Shown here: positions 10,590 to 18,829 of the stretch, in pieces
Layout: each line of letters begins with the position of its first letter
How positions within the stretch are numbered: position 1 is the stretch's first letter
Source of the DNA: Candidatus Cloacimonadota bacterium
GTDB taxonomy: Bacteria > Cloacimonadota > Cloacimonadia > Cloacimonadales > Cloacimonadaceae
Length of the DNA: 36,375 bases
Reading direction: 5' to 3'
Assembly (NCBI GenBank): GCA_030154085.1
Contig: JASKKR010000023.1
Coordinates: forward strand, 1-36,375
The notes under the pieces: model-generated
Database searches by the model: none
The model's input: the letters and a program-made list of their open reading frames with translations, nothing else
Told to the model about the DNA's origin: nothing
Made by a program: the position numbers and the translations under genes

Positions 10590-11126
10590 TTAGCTAGCAT
10601 CAGCTTGTTTGTCTTTTATGGCATCTACCGCATAGATGAATTTACGGATAATACCCTGGCTGACCGCCATGAATCCAGTAAGCGGAGCAGTCATGCTGCC
10701 CAGCACTTTTGCCAAGAGTTCGTCGCGGGTTGGAAGGTTGGCTAGAGCAGCAAGTTCTGCCTGACCATATACGTGTCCTGCCACGTATCCGACTTTAAAG
10801 CTTGGAAAGTCGGCATCTTCCATTACTTCTTTACTAAACTTCGCTACTACGCGAGCGGGAGATACTTCATCATCCTGGCTAAAAGCCACTGCTGTGGGGC
10901 CATTGAGATATTTGTCCAGCTCTGTAATACCAAGTTCGTTAAGTGCAATCTTGAGCAGGGTGTTTTTCTCCACCAGGTATTCCACCTTATCAGCGCGAAA
11001 ACGGTTGCGCAGATCGTTTACCTGTTCGACATTGATTCCCTTGTAATCCACCAGTACGATCGCCTTTGCGCTACGTAGTCTTTCGACTAGGTTCTTAACT
11101 TTGTCTACTTTAAATTGTTGAACCAT
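10590..11126 (-). CDS. rplJ: 50S ribosomal protein L10
   Basis: This 178-residue protein is L10, the base of the ribosomal stalk that holds the L7/L12 dimers. Typical features are the N-terminal VDKVKNLVERLRSAKAIVLVDYKGI segment and the NLRNRFR-like DLRNRFRADKVEY region. The C-terminal helix (last 30 residues, ending FIYAVDAIKDKQADAS) binds L7/L12. It lies 14 bases after rplA and immediately before rplL, as in nearly all bacteria. Autogenous control by L10 is common in other bacteria, but the rplA-rplJ gap is too short to hold a full leader here. Confidence 0.95.
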   Translation of the reverse strand: MVQQFKVDKVKNLVERLRSAKAIVLVDYKGINVEQVNDLRNRFRADKVEYLVEKNTLLKIALNELGITELDKYLNGPTAVAFSQDDEVSPARVVAKFSKEVMEDADFPSFKVGYVAGHVYGQAELAALANLPTRDELLAKVLGSMTAPLTGFMAVSQGIIRKFIYAVDAIKDKQADAS

Positions 11127-11140
11127 TATTGTGCCTCCTC

Positions 11141-11845
11141 TTAGCTCTTGGCTGCCAAGGTTGCGCTTGCGACCTGTAGTTTAATGCCGGGTCCCATTGT
11201 GGTGCACAGAGTGATGCTCTTGATAAAGACGCCTTTGAGTGTAGCGGGGCGCTCTTTGAGAACCGCGGCAAGGATAGCCTTGATATTTTCTTTCAGCTTT
11301 TCTTCATCAAAACTGAGTTTACCAGCAGGGATATGTAGATTTGCAAACTTATCAACACGATAGGTCACTTTCCCACCTTTGGATTCTTCCACTGCTTTGG
11401 CTATGTCCATTGTAACTGTTCCCACTTTGGGATTTGGCATCAGTCCGCGAGGACCAAGAACTCGGCCTAATTTACCGATACGTCCCATAAGGTTTGGAGT
11501 GGCGATCACTACGTCAAAATCAAACCACCCACCGGTGATTTTTTCGACAAGATCGTCCACGCCTACGTAATCGGCTCCAGCATTTCTGGCTTCTTCTGCT
11601 TTGTCACCCTCAGCAAACACAAGCACTCGCATAGTCTTCCCCGTTCCATGGGGAAGTACCAATGAGTTTCTGATCTGCTGATCTGCTTTACGAGGATCGA
11701 CGCCAAGGTTGAAATGAACTTCGACTGTTTCGTCAAACTTCGAAGCCGGCAGGCTCTTGAGAAGTTTGATTCCTTCATCGAGGTCAAATCTCTTTTGGCG
11801 ATCAAACATCGCATAGGCGACTTTGTACCTTTTACTATGTTTCAT
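11141..11845 (-). CDS. rplA: 50S ribosomal protein L1
   Basis: The 234-residue L1 protein forms the mobile L1 stalk that releases E-site tRNA. Diagnostic blocks are the N-terminal [19 protein letters not shown] region, [21 protein letters not shown], the central [23 protein letters not shown] loop and the C-terminal [17 protein letters not shown]. It sits between rplK (39-base gap) and rplJ (14-base gap) in the standard KAJL order. The start is ATG with a GGAG-type ribosome site (AAAGGAGAGTCA) directly upstream. Confidence 0.97.
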   Translation of the reverse strand: MKHSKRYKVAYAMFDRQKRFDLDEGIKLLKSLPASKFDETVEVHFNLGVDPRKADQQIRNSLVLPHGTGKTMRVLVFAEGDKAEEARNAGADYVGVDDLVEKITGGWFDFDVVIATPNLMGRIGKLGRVLGPRGLMPNPKVGTVTMDIAKAVEESKGGKVTYRVDKFANLHIPAGKLSFDEEKLKENIKAILAAVLKERPATLKGVFIKSITLCTTMGPGIKLQVASATLAAKS

Positions 11846-11884
11846 TGACTCTCCTTTATGAATACTATCTCCTGCATCGTCACA

Positions 11885-12316
11885 TTAGCCGTCGATGGTG
11901 ACGCCCATGCTCCGTGCAGTACCTGCGATCATACTCATAGCGGATTCAAGGGAATGGCAATTCATATCCTGGATTTTGAGCTCTGCAATGCTCCTGAGTT
12001 GGGCTTGGTTCAGCTTTCCAACTTTTTCTTTATTTGGCGTAGAGGAACCTTTTGCCAAACCAACTTCTTTTTTGATGAGAACGCTGGCAGGAGGTGTTTT
12101 GATCTCAAAAGTGAAAGATTTATTCTTGGCCACATAGATCACTACCGGAAATACCATCCCGGGTTGATCTTGGGTCTTTTCATTAAACTGACGGCAAAAT
12201 TCTGGTATGTTCACGCCCACTTGTCCCAATGCAGGGCCCACGGGAGGTGCTGGAGTCGCTTTGCCAGCTGGCAATTGCAGCTTCAGAATTGAAACGATGT
12301 CTTTTGGTTTCGCCAT
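11885..12316 (-). CDS. rplK: 50S ribosomal protein L11
   Basis: The 143-residue L11 protein sits at the GTPase-associated centre with L10/L12 and is needed for the stringent response sensor RelA. The Pro-rich N-terminal domain ([20 protein letters not shown]) and the C-terminal rRNA-binding domain ([13 protein letters not shown] at the end) are both intact. It follows nusG by 26 bases and leads the rplKAJL block. Confidence 0.97.
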   Translation of the reverse strand: MAKPKDIVSILKLQLPAGKATPAPPVGPALGQVGVNIPEFCRQFNEKTQDQPGMVFPVVIYVAKNKSFTFEIKTPPASVLIKKEVGLAKGSSTPNKEKVGKLNQAQLRSIAELKIQDMNCHSLESAMSMIAGTARSMGVTIDG

Positions 12317-12342
12317 AATATTTATCCTCTTGTATCTATAAT

Positions 12343-12882
12343 CTATTTTTTTATCAGTTCTACCTGACTTCCATTAAGCTCTACGGGAGTGCGACGACCA
12401 AATACCGTCACATCTATCACCAGCTTATTACCGTCATCGGCAGTCTTTTGAACAATGCCCTCAAAATCCGTAAATGGACCGGATATTACCTTAACCAGGT
12501 CTCCCGGCATATACGAAAACTTTTTGAAATCCCGATCGGGGTCTGCTATGCCTAACAACCTGTCTACTTCTTCTTGAGGTAAGGGAATGGGGTCTTTGTG
12601 GTCTTTGGTCATACCCAAAAAACTGGTGACACCTGCCAAACTCAAAATATAGGTCTTCAACTCTGGTGTCAAATCTGCTTCCAAAATCACGTAACTGGTA
12701 AAAACTTTGCGCTCTCGCTCGATCTTCTTGCCATCGCGAATAATAAATGTTTTGCGAACGGGTACTAAGATCTGCCCGACAAGCTTCTCCATCTCAGTCC
12801 CTTCCAGACCCTTCTCGATGGCGCTCTTTACCTTATTCTCGAAACTCGAGTAGGTATGCAACACATACCACTTCATTGCCAC
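12343..12882 (-). CDS. nusG: Transcription termination/antitermination factor NusG
   Basis: The 179-residue protein has the NusG N-terminal domain ([17 protein letters not shown]) and a C-terminal KOW domain ([18 protein letters not shown], then [20 protein letters not shown]). NusG binds RNA polymerase beta' to reduce pausing and links it to Rho or to ribosomal S10. A GTG start at 12882 has AAGGGG about eight bases upstream. An ATG two codons later lies too far from that site, so GTG is preferred. It follows secE by 12 bases. Confidence 0.96.
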   Translation of the reverse strand: MAMKWYVLHTYSSFENKVKSAIEKGLEGTEMEKLVGQILVPVRKTFIIRDGKKIERERKVFTSYVILEADLTPELKTYILSLAGVTSFLGMTKDHKDPIPLPQEEVDRLLGIADPDRDFKKFSYMPGDLVKVISGPFTDFEGIVQKTADDGNKLVIDVTVFGRRTPVELNGSQVELIKK

Positions 12883-12894
12883 TGGTCTTTCCCC

Positions 12895-13080
12895 TTAAAA
12901 AAGCAGTTCCAAGATGCGTGAAAAGCCAAAGTCCACCACGGATAGAAAGATAGCTACAATCGCAGACATTACTATGACTACTATTGTACCTTCCTTAAGA
13001 TCTTCCCGGCTGGGCCAGCTTACTGATTTCATCTCGGAACGCACATCGCGAAAAAAGCGACTTACAGTTTGTAATTTCAT
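12895..13080 (-). CDS. secE: Preprotein translocase subunit SecE
   Basis: This 61-residue single-span SecE clamps the SecY channel in the inner membrane. It has the amphipathic helix with the conserved EMKSVSWPSREDL-type motif (residues about 16-28), followed by one membrane segment (about 32-55). It lies between tRNA-Trp and nusG, the usual location. The length matches the short SecE form found outside enterobacteria. Confidence 0.95.
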   Translation of the reverse strand: MKLQTVSRFFRDVRSEMKSVSWPSREDLKEGTIVVIVMSAIVAIFLSVVDFGFSRILELLF

Positions 13081-13128
13081 CTATTTCACCAAATACCTGT
13101 TTAGCTAAAAGCTACAAATTTAAGAATG

Positions 13129-13204
13129 TGGCAGGACAGGCAGGAATCGAACCCGCAACCCCCGGTTTTGGAGACCGGTGCTCTACCAGTTGAACTACTG
13201 TCCT
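13129..13204 (-). tRNA. tRNA-Trp (CCA anticodon)
   Basis: A 76-base tRNA folds with acceptor arms AGGACAG/CTGTCCT, the T-arm GGGTTCGATTC region and an anticodon stem ACCGG/CCGGG-type with loop CTCCAAA, giving anticodon CCA. The terminal CCA is encoded (13131-13129). It lies between rpmG and secE, a position conserved in many bacteria. Confidence 0.95.
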
Positions 13205-13225
13205 GCAACATATATTTCCAGCAGT

Positions 13226-13372
13226 TTAACGCTGCTTGTGGTTTGTGTGTTTCCGACAAGTGGGGCAATATTTCTTCAGCTCCATTCTGTTCGGATGCTT
13301 ACGTTTGTTGCGGGTCGTCGTATAATTACGATTCTTGCACTCTTCGCAAGCCAGGATAATTATATCTCTCAT
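13226..13372 (-). CDS. rpmG: 50S ribosomal protein L33
   Basis: A 48-residue protein is encoded from ATG at 13372 to TAA at 13226. It begins [17 protein letters not shown] and has two CxxC pairs (Cys 9/12 and 36/39) of the zinc-binding L33 type, with the typical [18 protein letters not shown] centre. L33 sits near the E site of the 50S subunit. The gene follows tuf by 20 bases and precedes tRNA-Trp, the canonical tuf-rpmG-trnW-secE order. The four-Cys form suggests a zinc-dependent version; a Cys-less paralogue might exist elsewhere. Confidence 0.93.
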   Translation of the reverse strand: MRDIIILACEECKNRNYTTTRNKRKHPNRMELKKYCPTCRKHTNHKQR

Positions 13373-13392
13373 CTTATGCTTCCAATTGGTTC

Positions 13393-14577
13393 TTATTCAA
13401 CTATGCTAGAAACAACGCCACTGCCGATTGTGTGACCACCTTCACGGATAGCAAAGCGTAGTCCCTGTTCCATAGCAATCGGAGTGATAAGTTCAGCAGT
13501 GATCTCCACATTATCACCAGGCATGACCATTTTGACTCCTTCTGGGAGTTGCAAAGAACCGGTAACGTCGGTGGTGCGGAAATAGAACTGAGGACGGTAA
13601 CCACTTTGGAAAGGTTTATGACGTCCGCCTTCTTCTTTGGTCAGGATGTAGGTCTGACCTACAAACTTGGTATGCGGAGTAATTGATTTCGGTTTGGCCA
13701 ATACCATACCGCGTTCCACATCTTTCTTAGCAAAGCCACGCAGCAGGATACCGATGTTGTCACCAGCTTGAGCTTCATCAAGAAGCTTACGGAACATTTC
13801 TACTCCAGTGCAAGTGGTTTCAACAGTCTCCCGGATACCTACACGCTCAACCTTATCTCCAACCTTGATCACACCGCGTTCCACACGACCGGTAGCAACT
13901 GTGCCCCGACCAGGGATAGAAAACACGTCTTCCACAGGCATCAGGAATGGTTTGTCAATTGCACGATCTGGAAGCGGAATGTAGCTGTCTATAGCATCAA
14001 GCAAAGCCTGAATCTGCACTTCTGCTTCTGGATCTCCATTTAAACACTTTAGGGCTGAACCACGAATCACCGGAACTTCGTCACCAGGAAATTCATATTT
14101 ATCGAGAAGTTCACGAACTTCCATTTCAACCAGATCAAGTAGTTCTTCGTCATCAACTAAATCGCATTTGTTCATGAATACCACGATTGCAGGAACACCA
14201 ACTTGACGAGCAAGCAGGATGTGTTCGCGAGTCTGAGGCATAGGTCCATCATAAGCACTGACCACCAAAATTGCTCCATCCATCTGAGCAGCACCGGTGA
14301 TCATGTTTTTGATGTAGTCAGCGTGACCGGGACAGTCAACGTGAGCATAGTGGCGCTTTTCAGTCTCATATTCAACGTGGGCGGTTGCGATGGTGATACC
14401 ACGAGCTTTTTCTTCGGGAGCGTTGTCAATACTATCAAAGGAACGGAATTTGGCTCCGCCCTTCTTTGCTAGATAAGAGGTAATCGCCGCGGTGAGCGTG
14501 GTCTTACCATGGTCTATGTGACCAATCGTACCGACATTTACGTGTGGCTTGGTACGTACGAATTTTTCTTTTGCCAT
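13393..14577 (-). CDS. tuf: Elongation factor Tu
   Basis: The 394-residue GTPase delivers aminoacyl-tRNA to the ribosome. The G motifs are all visible: GHIDHGKTT (about residues 19-27), the switch [15 protein letters not shown] block, DCPGHADY (about 80-87) and NKCD (about 135-138). Domains II and III follow in normal order, ending [15 protein letters not shown]. An AGGAGG site lies a few bases before the ATG. Four tRNA genes lie directly upstream on the same strand and rpmG directly downstream, so it belongs to a tRNA-tufB type operon. Confidence 0.98.
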   Translation of the reverse strand: MAKEKFVRTKPHVNVGTIGHIDHGKTTLTAAITSYLAKKGGAKFRSFDSIDNAPEEKARGITIATAHVEYETEKRHYAHVDCPGHADYIKNMITGAAQMDGAILVVSAYDGPMPQTREHILLARQVGVPAIVVFMNKCDLVDDEELLDLVEMEVRELLDKYEFPGDEVPVIRGSALKCLNGDPEAEVQIQALLDAIDSYIPLPDRAIDKPFLMPVEDVFSIPGRGTVATGRVERGVIKVGDKVERVGIRETVETTCTGVEMFRKLLDEAQAGDNIGILLRGFAKKDVERGMVLAKPKSITPHTKFVGQTYILTKEEGGRHKPFQSGYRPQFYFRTTDVTGSLQLPEGVKMVMPGDNVEITAELITPIAMEQGLRFAIREGGHTIGSGVVSSIVE

Positions 14578-14672
14578 TGTTCCTCCTGGAATTACTATTC
14601 CATGTCCTTGTATTATTCGCTATCATAGAGATAAACCTACGTGCTCTTACCACGTAAATTCATCTCATAAAA

Positions 14673-14748
14673 TGGAGCTCAAGACCGGATTTGAACCGGT
14701 GACCTCATCCTTACCAAGGATGTGCTCTACCGACTGAGCTACTTGAGC
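14673..14748 (-). tRNA. tRNA-Thr (GGU anticodon)
   Basis: A 76-base tRNA with acceptor arms GCTCAAG/CTTGAGC, anticodon stem CATCC/GGATG and loop TTGGTAA (anticodon GGT). The T-loop GGTTCAAATCC is present and the 3' CCA is encoded. It is the fourth tRNA of the cluster and lies about 95 bases upstream of tuf, matching the E. coli thrT-tufB arrangement. Confidence 0.95.
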
Positions 14749-14789
14749 CTTTTCACACCACCTTGAAAAAGGCAGACAATCTAAAATAT

Positions 14790-14865
14790 TGGAGCGGGAA
14801 ACGGGGTTCGAACCCGCGACCCTCAGCTTGGAAGGCTGATGCTCTACCATCTGAGCTATTCCCGC
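14790..14865 (-). tRNA. tRNA-Gly (UCC anticodon)
   Basis: A 76-base tRNA with acceptor 5' arm GCGGGAA and matching 3' arm, anticodon stem TCAGC/GCTGA and loop CTTCCAA (anticodon TCC). CCA is encoded. It corresponds in position to glyT of the E. coli tufB operon. Confidence 0.95.
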
Positions 14866-14879
14866 TAAATGCAAAAAAA

Positions 14880-14965
14880 TGGTGGAGAGGGGAGGATTCG
14901 AACCTCCGAAGTCGTCTGACGACAGATTTACAGTCTGTTCCCTTTGGCCGCTCGGGAACCTCTCC
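14880..14965 (-). tRNA. tRNA-Tyr (GUA anticodon)
   Basis: An 86-base class II tRNA with acceptor arms GGAGAGG/CCTCTCC, the TTCCCGAGCGG D-arm typical of bacterial tRNA-Tyr, and anticodon loop CTGTAAA (anticodon GTA). It has an extended variable arm and an encoded CCA. It corresponds to tyrU of the E. coli tufB operon. Confidence 0.95.
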
Positions 14966-14972
14966 ACTTTTA

Positions 14973-15047
14973 TGGAGCCGATGAAGGGAGTTGAACCCCC
15001 AACCTATTGATTACAAATCAATTGCTCTGCCATTGAGCTACATCGGC
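14973..15047 (-). tRNA. tRNA-Thr (UGU anticodon)
   Basis: A 75-base tRNA with acceptor 5' arm GCCGATG, anticodon stem ATTGA/TCAAT and loop TTTGTAA (anticodon TGT). CCA is encoded. It is first in the transcript and matches thrU of the E. coli tufB operon. Confidence 0.95.
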
Positions 15048-15604
15048 AATGGGTTTTGTCAATGAATTTGACTGCACGATTTTTGTCAATACCTTTTTTC
15101 TGGCTCACTCTATGTTCTTCTTTGTAGATTCTATAACCTTGTTTTTATTCCCACCCTTTCTGTCAACAAAATAAATCTCGCAGAACTTTTTTTGCTGTCC
15201 ATAGACCCTGCTCCTTGAATCCTTTGACCAATTCATATCCAATAGGCTTAAATATTTACGGGCTGGTTAACTACAGGAAATAATAGCGCTATTAGCCATT
15301 CGCCACTCTGACATCCATTAATTATCCCAATCGGAAAGCAGCACAGACATCACATCAGCTGTTTGTTTTGGCATAATATTCAGCTTGACAGCAGGGACTT
15401 GACGAAAGAGTCTGTCGTGCTGAAAAAATAACAAGATTTGGAGTGCTCAATCCAGAGCATATTCACTCACACCTGGATTCACATCAGGTCATCAAAGAGG
15501 TAGATATGGAGATAGACGTAAAGGGACTGTGCCGAAAACTCGGTATCAGCCGGAACTCATTACTTCCAGAAAGACCCAACCAAGTGCTTTTGTAGTAAGC
15601 TTTC
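15048..15604. other. Intergenic region between the tRNA cluster and the ABC permease gene
   Basis: This 557-base stretch should hold the promoter of the minus-strand tRNA-tuf operon near 15060-15090. The rest has no convincing gene. A plus-strand frame open from 15389 to the TAG at 15593-15595 has an ATG at 15506. Its end contains the helix-turn-helix-like peptide LCRKLGISRNSLL. It could be a decayed gene fragment, but nothing else supports it. Confidence 0.5.
15061..15089 (-). promoter_or_regulatory. Weak candidate promoter for the tRNA-tuf operon
   Basis: On the minus strand a consensus TTGACA (15089-15084) is followed after 17 bases by TTCATT (15066-15061), which matches the -10 consensus at only three positions. 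A second TTGACA occurs at 15062-15057, overlapping the proposed -10. The first tRNA begins about 14 bases further on. The -35 is convincing but the -10 is not. Confidence 0.35.
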
Positions 15605-16540
15605 ATGGGTAAGTTCAGAGTGTTTACTTATTACTTTAAATTGCAGGCTCGCAGAATACACAGAAGGGTAGTAGAGATGGGAGGATATCCCATTTTAAAT
15701 TATCTTGCTATTCTAGCTGGCTTTCTGGTCGTATCGTTAATTTTATACTATTTTTCCGATGCTTTCATGCTAAGCTATATGCTTGTTGCATTGCTAGTCA
15801 TTACCCGACTTAGCAGTAAAAAATATAACGATTTCCTGAAACTAACATTTTCAACTGCAGATTATTATAAAATACGATTGGCAGAAAATCTAATATCTGC
15901 TCTTCCTTTCTTATTATTTCTATGTGCTGTAGGAGATTTCCAATTGGGACTTGCGATATTGATATCGTCAGCGCTTCTCGTTTTTATCCAATTTAGAGTG
16001 AAGTGGCAGATTGTTATTCCAACTCCTTTCTCCAAGTATCCATTTGAGTTCATAGTGGGGTTCAGAGTCTCATTTATTGTTTTTGCTCTTGCCTATTTTC
16101 TGACCTATATATCCATACGTTATACCAATTTTGGCATAGGTATTTTTGCTTTATTGATCGTGCCAATCGTTTGCACCATGTTCTATTTCAAGGTAGAGGA
16201 TGTTTTTTATGTATGGATTTTTTCATCTAACGCAAAGAGATTCCTGATTGATAAAGTAAAGATTGCTTTTTTTTGCTTATTTCTCTTATGTTTACCTATA
16301 GTTATAACTTTATCTATTAGCTACCCAACTAAAATTCCCATCATACTTATATGTCAGATCATAGGACTTGGTCTGATTTGTGCCAGTGTATTAGCTAAAT
16401 ACTCATCTTTCCCCAATGAAATAGGCAAACGTGAGGGGCTACTTGTTTTATTCTCTATCATATGGCCAATATTGCTTTTTTTCACAATACCATATTTGTT
16501 CAAACGCTCCATAAGAAGTTTAGAAGGAATATTAGGATGA
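15605..16540 (+). CDS. Putative ABC-2 type transporter permease
   Basis: The 311-residue protein is strongly hydrophobic, with about eight or nine predicted membrane spans spread over residues 28-300 and a short basic N-terminus (KLQARRIHRRV). I do not recognise the exact family. It is called a permease because its stop overlaps the start of an ABC ATPase (ATGA, 16537-16540), the usual coupling of a two-gene exporter. The substrate is unknown. The coding sequence is much more AT-rich than the flanking operons. No good ribosome site precedes ATG 15605. An ATG at 15677 has AGAAGG upstream, but that start would drop the family-like N-terminus. The gene is bounded upstream in frame by a TAA at 15596. 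Confidence 0.75.
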   Translation: MGKFRVFTYYFKLQARRIHRRVVEMGGYPILNYLAILAGFLVVSLILYYFSDAFMLSYMLVALLVITRLSSKKYNDFLKLTFSTADYYKIRLAENLISALPFLLFLCAVGDFQLGLAILISSALLVFIQFRVKWQIVIPTPFSKYPFEFIVGFRVSFIVFALAYFLTYISIRYTNFGIGIFALLIVPIVCTMFYFKVEDVFYVWIFSSNAKRFLIDKVKIAFFCLFLLCLPIVITLSISYPTKIPIILICQIIGLGLICASVLAKYSSFPNEIGKREGLLVLFSIIWPILLFFTIPYLFKRSIRSLEGILG

Positions 16541-17217
16541 TTAATATCAAAAACTTAAATAAAACTTACGGTTTTGTTCACGCTTTGAGAGATGTAAATC
16601 TACACATTCAAGATGGCTATGTATATGGTGTTGTTGGGAGTAACGGGGCGGGCAAAACTACTTTATTTGAATGTATTGCAGGTCTTATAAATTATTCAGG
16701 AAGTATTGAGTTTACGGGAAATAACATTAAAAACCAAATGGGCTTTTTGCATACTGAGCCCTATTTCCCTTCTCTAATCACTGGTCGGGAATATCTGCAA
16801 TTAATATGCAATGCAAGGAAGTTAAAATCCGTTGATTTTGACGAAACCAATATATTCGAATTGCCCTTGAATAGTTATGTCTCAACTTATTCAACTGGGA
16901 TGAAAAAGAAAATAGCTTTAACAGGAATTTTGTTACAAAAAAACCAAGTATATATTTTGGATGAACCGTTTAATGGAATAGATGTCCAAAGTAATATGCT
17001 GGTTACGGAAATTTTACTGCGACTGAAAGCCAAGAAAAAGACGATGATTATATCATCTCACATATTATCGACTCTTAGCGAAGTATGTGATTATTATGTA
17101 GTGTTGAAAGATGGTAAAATTGATAAAAATGTGAATAAGGAAGCTTTTCAGGATATAGAAAAAGAGATACGTCGTGCAGAAATAGGCAATAAAATCGAAA
17201 AACTTAAATTGGGATAA
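16537..17217 (+). CDS. ABC transporter ATP-binding protein
   Basis: A 226-residue ABC ATPase starting MINIKNLNKTYGF at ATG 16537, with AAGGA eight bases upstream. A longer frame from 16462 would run deep into the permease gene and is rejected. Walker A is GSNGAGKTT (residues 34-42), Walker B is VYILDEPFNGID and the switch His is in IISSH. The signature loop is YSTGMKKK, a variant of LSGGQ common in ABC-2 exporters. It would power export by the upstream permease. The AT-rich composition and plus-strand orientation inside a minus-strand region suggest an accessory, possibly transferred, pair. Confidence 0.9.
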   Translation: MINIKNLNKTYGFVHALRDVNLHIQDGYVYGVVGSNGAGKTTLFECIAGLINYSGSIEFTGNNIKNQMGFLHTEPYFPSLITGREYLQLICNARKLKSVDFDETNIFELPLNSYVSTYSTGMKKKIALTGILLQKNQVYILDEPFNGIDVQSNMLVTEILLRLKAKKKTMIISSHILSTLSEVCDYYVVLKDGKIDKNVNKEAFQDIEKEIRRAEIGNKIEKLKLG

Positions 17218-17313
17218 AACACAAAGCTGCCCCCTCTGATTCTATTGCTATATGATGTTGCACTTTTCTTTCGACAAGGGCTTTACTGAGATGTGAAATA
17301 ACATGTCTAAGTG

Positions 17314-17411
17314 CTTGAAAAAGTATCACACTTCATGCCTTCCCCGTTTCTTGCCCATTTGAGAAGTGAGCAAGAAACGGGAAAATAAGGAGTTACAGCG
17401 TTGGGAAAGTA
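17314..17411 (+). repeat. Dispersed palindromic repeat, copy 2
   Basis: Same element as at 272-367. The core is a 15-bp inverted repeat, CCCGTTTCTTGCCCA (17343-17357) against TGAGCAAGAAACGGG (17367-17381), with 14 of 15 pairs and a 9-base loop. The AATAAGGAGTTACAGCG block follows. This copy lies between the convergent ends of the ABC ATPase gene and rsmD. The left flank is more diverged than in copies 1 and 3. Confidence 0.85.
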
Positions 17412-17446
17412 GATTGCAGCACAGAATTCTGACTGCAGGACCGGAC

Positions 17447-18001
17447 TCAGCTCTGGATTACTGGATTTGCACTTAGCCAAGTGATAGAGCAAATATGCCC
17501 TTCTTTCTCTTTAAAAATGTGTTTATCAAAGATAGGATCTATCTTTTCTTTCCTGGAATGTTCAGCCACGATCACGGCATCGTCTGCCATGATCCGACTT
17601 TCAAAAAGGATTTGTAGGGTAGGATTGATCAAGTTTTTGTCATAGGGAGGATCCAAAAAGATCACATCATATATTTGATTTGCACTTTTAATAAAGCTAT
17701 ACACCTTTTTACGATAGACATGACATTGATCCTGGCAACCAAGCAATTCGATATTACTAATGAGGGTAGCGATCGCAGGGGCAGCAAATTCGACAAAGTC
17801 TACCCAAGCAGCTCCCCGTGAAATCGCTTCCAGCCCAAAGGCTCCGGTTCCGGCATATAGATCCAGGACTCGCTTCTCAGCATATTCTTGATAAGTGGAA
17901 AAGATCATTTCCCGGTTGAAATCAGTGGTAGGTCTGGTACTTCTCCCCGGAACAGCGTGGAGTTTACGCTTTTTATGCTTCCCAGCAATAATTCGAATCA
18001 T
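17447..18001 (-). CDS. rsmD: 16S rRNA (guanine-N2)-methyltransferase RsmD
   Basis: The 184-residue SAM-dependent enzyme methylates G966 of 16S rRNA (E. coli numbering). The SAM-binding motif is VLDLYAGTGAFGLEA (about 45-59) and the catalytic motif is DPPY (117-120). The N-terminus MIRIIAGKHKKRKL with RPTTDFNREMIFS is typical of RsmD. Its ATG overlaps the stop of a small Cys-rich frame by four bases (ATGA), suggesting coupled translation. The 3' end faces the ABC ATPase gene. Confidence 0.93.
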   Translation of the reverse strand: MIRIIAGKHKKRKLHAVPGRSTRPTTDFNREMIFSTYQEYAEKRVLDLYAGTGAFGLEAISRGAAWVDFVEFAAPAIATLISNIELLGCQDQCHVYRKKVYSFIKSANQIYDVIFLDPPYDKNLINPTLQILFESRIMADDAVIVAEHSRKEKIDPIFDKHIFKEKEGHICSITWLSANPVIQS

Positions 18002-18168
18002 ACCTTTTTTTCAAATCTTTTTCCCAAGCCAGGAACCTTGATCTCAAGTTGCACAGGTTTTGTTTCAAACCGTGGACATGAGAGCAATTGCACTCTCTGC
18101 ATTTGCTTACATTGACGCAAACACTTTTCGCAGATGTGATTGTACTGTTTGGGGAAACCTTTGGTCAT
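17998..18168 (-). CDS. Small Cys-rich hypothetical protein upstream of rsmD
   Basis: A 56-residue frame runs from ATG 18168 to TGA 17998. It starts two bases after the preceding gene and overlaps rsmD by four bases. The product has CEKCLRQC (Cys 13, 16, 20) and SCPRF (Cys 31), a possible zinc site, and a basic C-terminus (GLGKRFEKKV). I do not recognise the family. The tight fit between two genes supports it being real. The basic, metal-binding look would fit an RNA- or protein-binding partner, but that is only a guess. Confidence 0.6.
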   Translation of the reverse strand: MTKGFPKQYNHICEKCLRQCKQMQRVQLLSCPRFETKPVQLEIKVPGLGKRFEKKV

Positions 18169-18170
18169 AA

Positions 18171-18725
18171 TTAGACTTTGGGATTTTGCATATCCGCAAA
18201 AAGGCTCACAAGCTCAGAGATGCTAATCTCGGAAAGAGGAGTCTTTTTGTCATAGCGCGCAAGAACTGCGATCAACAAATCTTCTAACAAGAACGCAGAA
18301 TCTTCGTCGCTGGAATCAAGCATAGTCGACTGAGCTTGTCTCTCTATCGCTTCAATTACTTCCGAAAGAGCGTCCAATTCTGATTCGTCAGCTACAATAT
18401 CTTCGTCAAAGACGATTTCGCTTTCTTGGATACCGTCACCAAGTCTTTCCATGGCATGGACCATGTTGTCAAAACCTTGATGACTGAGGATTTTCAGATA
18501 TGCTAGCTCTTCCGGAGTAAATAGCTTTTCTATGCGCGGGTCATAGCGATTTGAGGGATCATTCAAGATTCGAGCATGAAGAGCTTCAATCTTCTCCCTG
18601 ATGGCAGGTGAAGAGTCATTTTGGGCGATGAGCTCATAGGTAGCAAGAGCATCAAAAAATTGGTTTTGTTCTTCAAAAAGCTTTGCTAGAGTGATAGTCG
18701 GAGTCCAGTTCATGGGTATCTTCAT
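18171..18725 (-). CDS. Hypothetical acidic protein, TPR-like N-terminus
   Basis: A 184-residue protein of unknown function. The N-terminal part (about residues 8-50) resembles a single tetratricopeptide-like helical pair (LAKLFEEQNQFFDALATYELI). The middle and C-terminal parts are strongly acidic with helical Leu-rich segments. There is no signal peptide or membrane segment. ATG 18725 has GGGAG upstream. It leads a three-gene unit with the small Cys-rich protein and rsmD, separated from the upstream ComEA-like gene by 104 bases that may hold a promoter. Confidence 0.75.
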   Translation of the reverse strand: MKIPMNWTPTITLAKLFEEQNQFFDALATYELIAQNDSSPAIREKIEALHARILNDPSNRYDPRIEKLFTPEELAYLKILSHQGFDNMVHAMERLGDGIQESEIVFDEDIVADESELDALSEVIEAIERQAQSTMLDSSDEDSAFLLEDLLIAVLARYDKKTPLSEISISELVSLFADMQNPKV

Positions 18726-18756
18726 TGTTTTCTCCCAAAATATATTGTCAATAAGT

Positions 18757-18785
18757 CAATAAAAGTTAATGGCATTTTGTGTCAA
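18757..18785 (-). promoter_or_regulatory. Weak candidate promoter upstream of the TPR-like gene
   Basis: On the minus strand TTGACA (18785-18780) is followed by a -10-like TTTATT or TTATTG 16-17 bases on. Two further TTGAC motifs follow at 18759-18754 and 18751-18746, so the region contains three spaced TATTGAC repeats. It is the only sizeable gap (104 bases) between pgi-side genes and the rsmD unit. Confidence 0.3.
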
Positions 18786-18829
18786 TAGCTTTGTTCTGAT
18801 AATTCACATATCACGATTGCTATGGTTCT

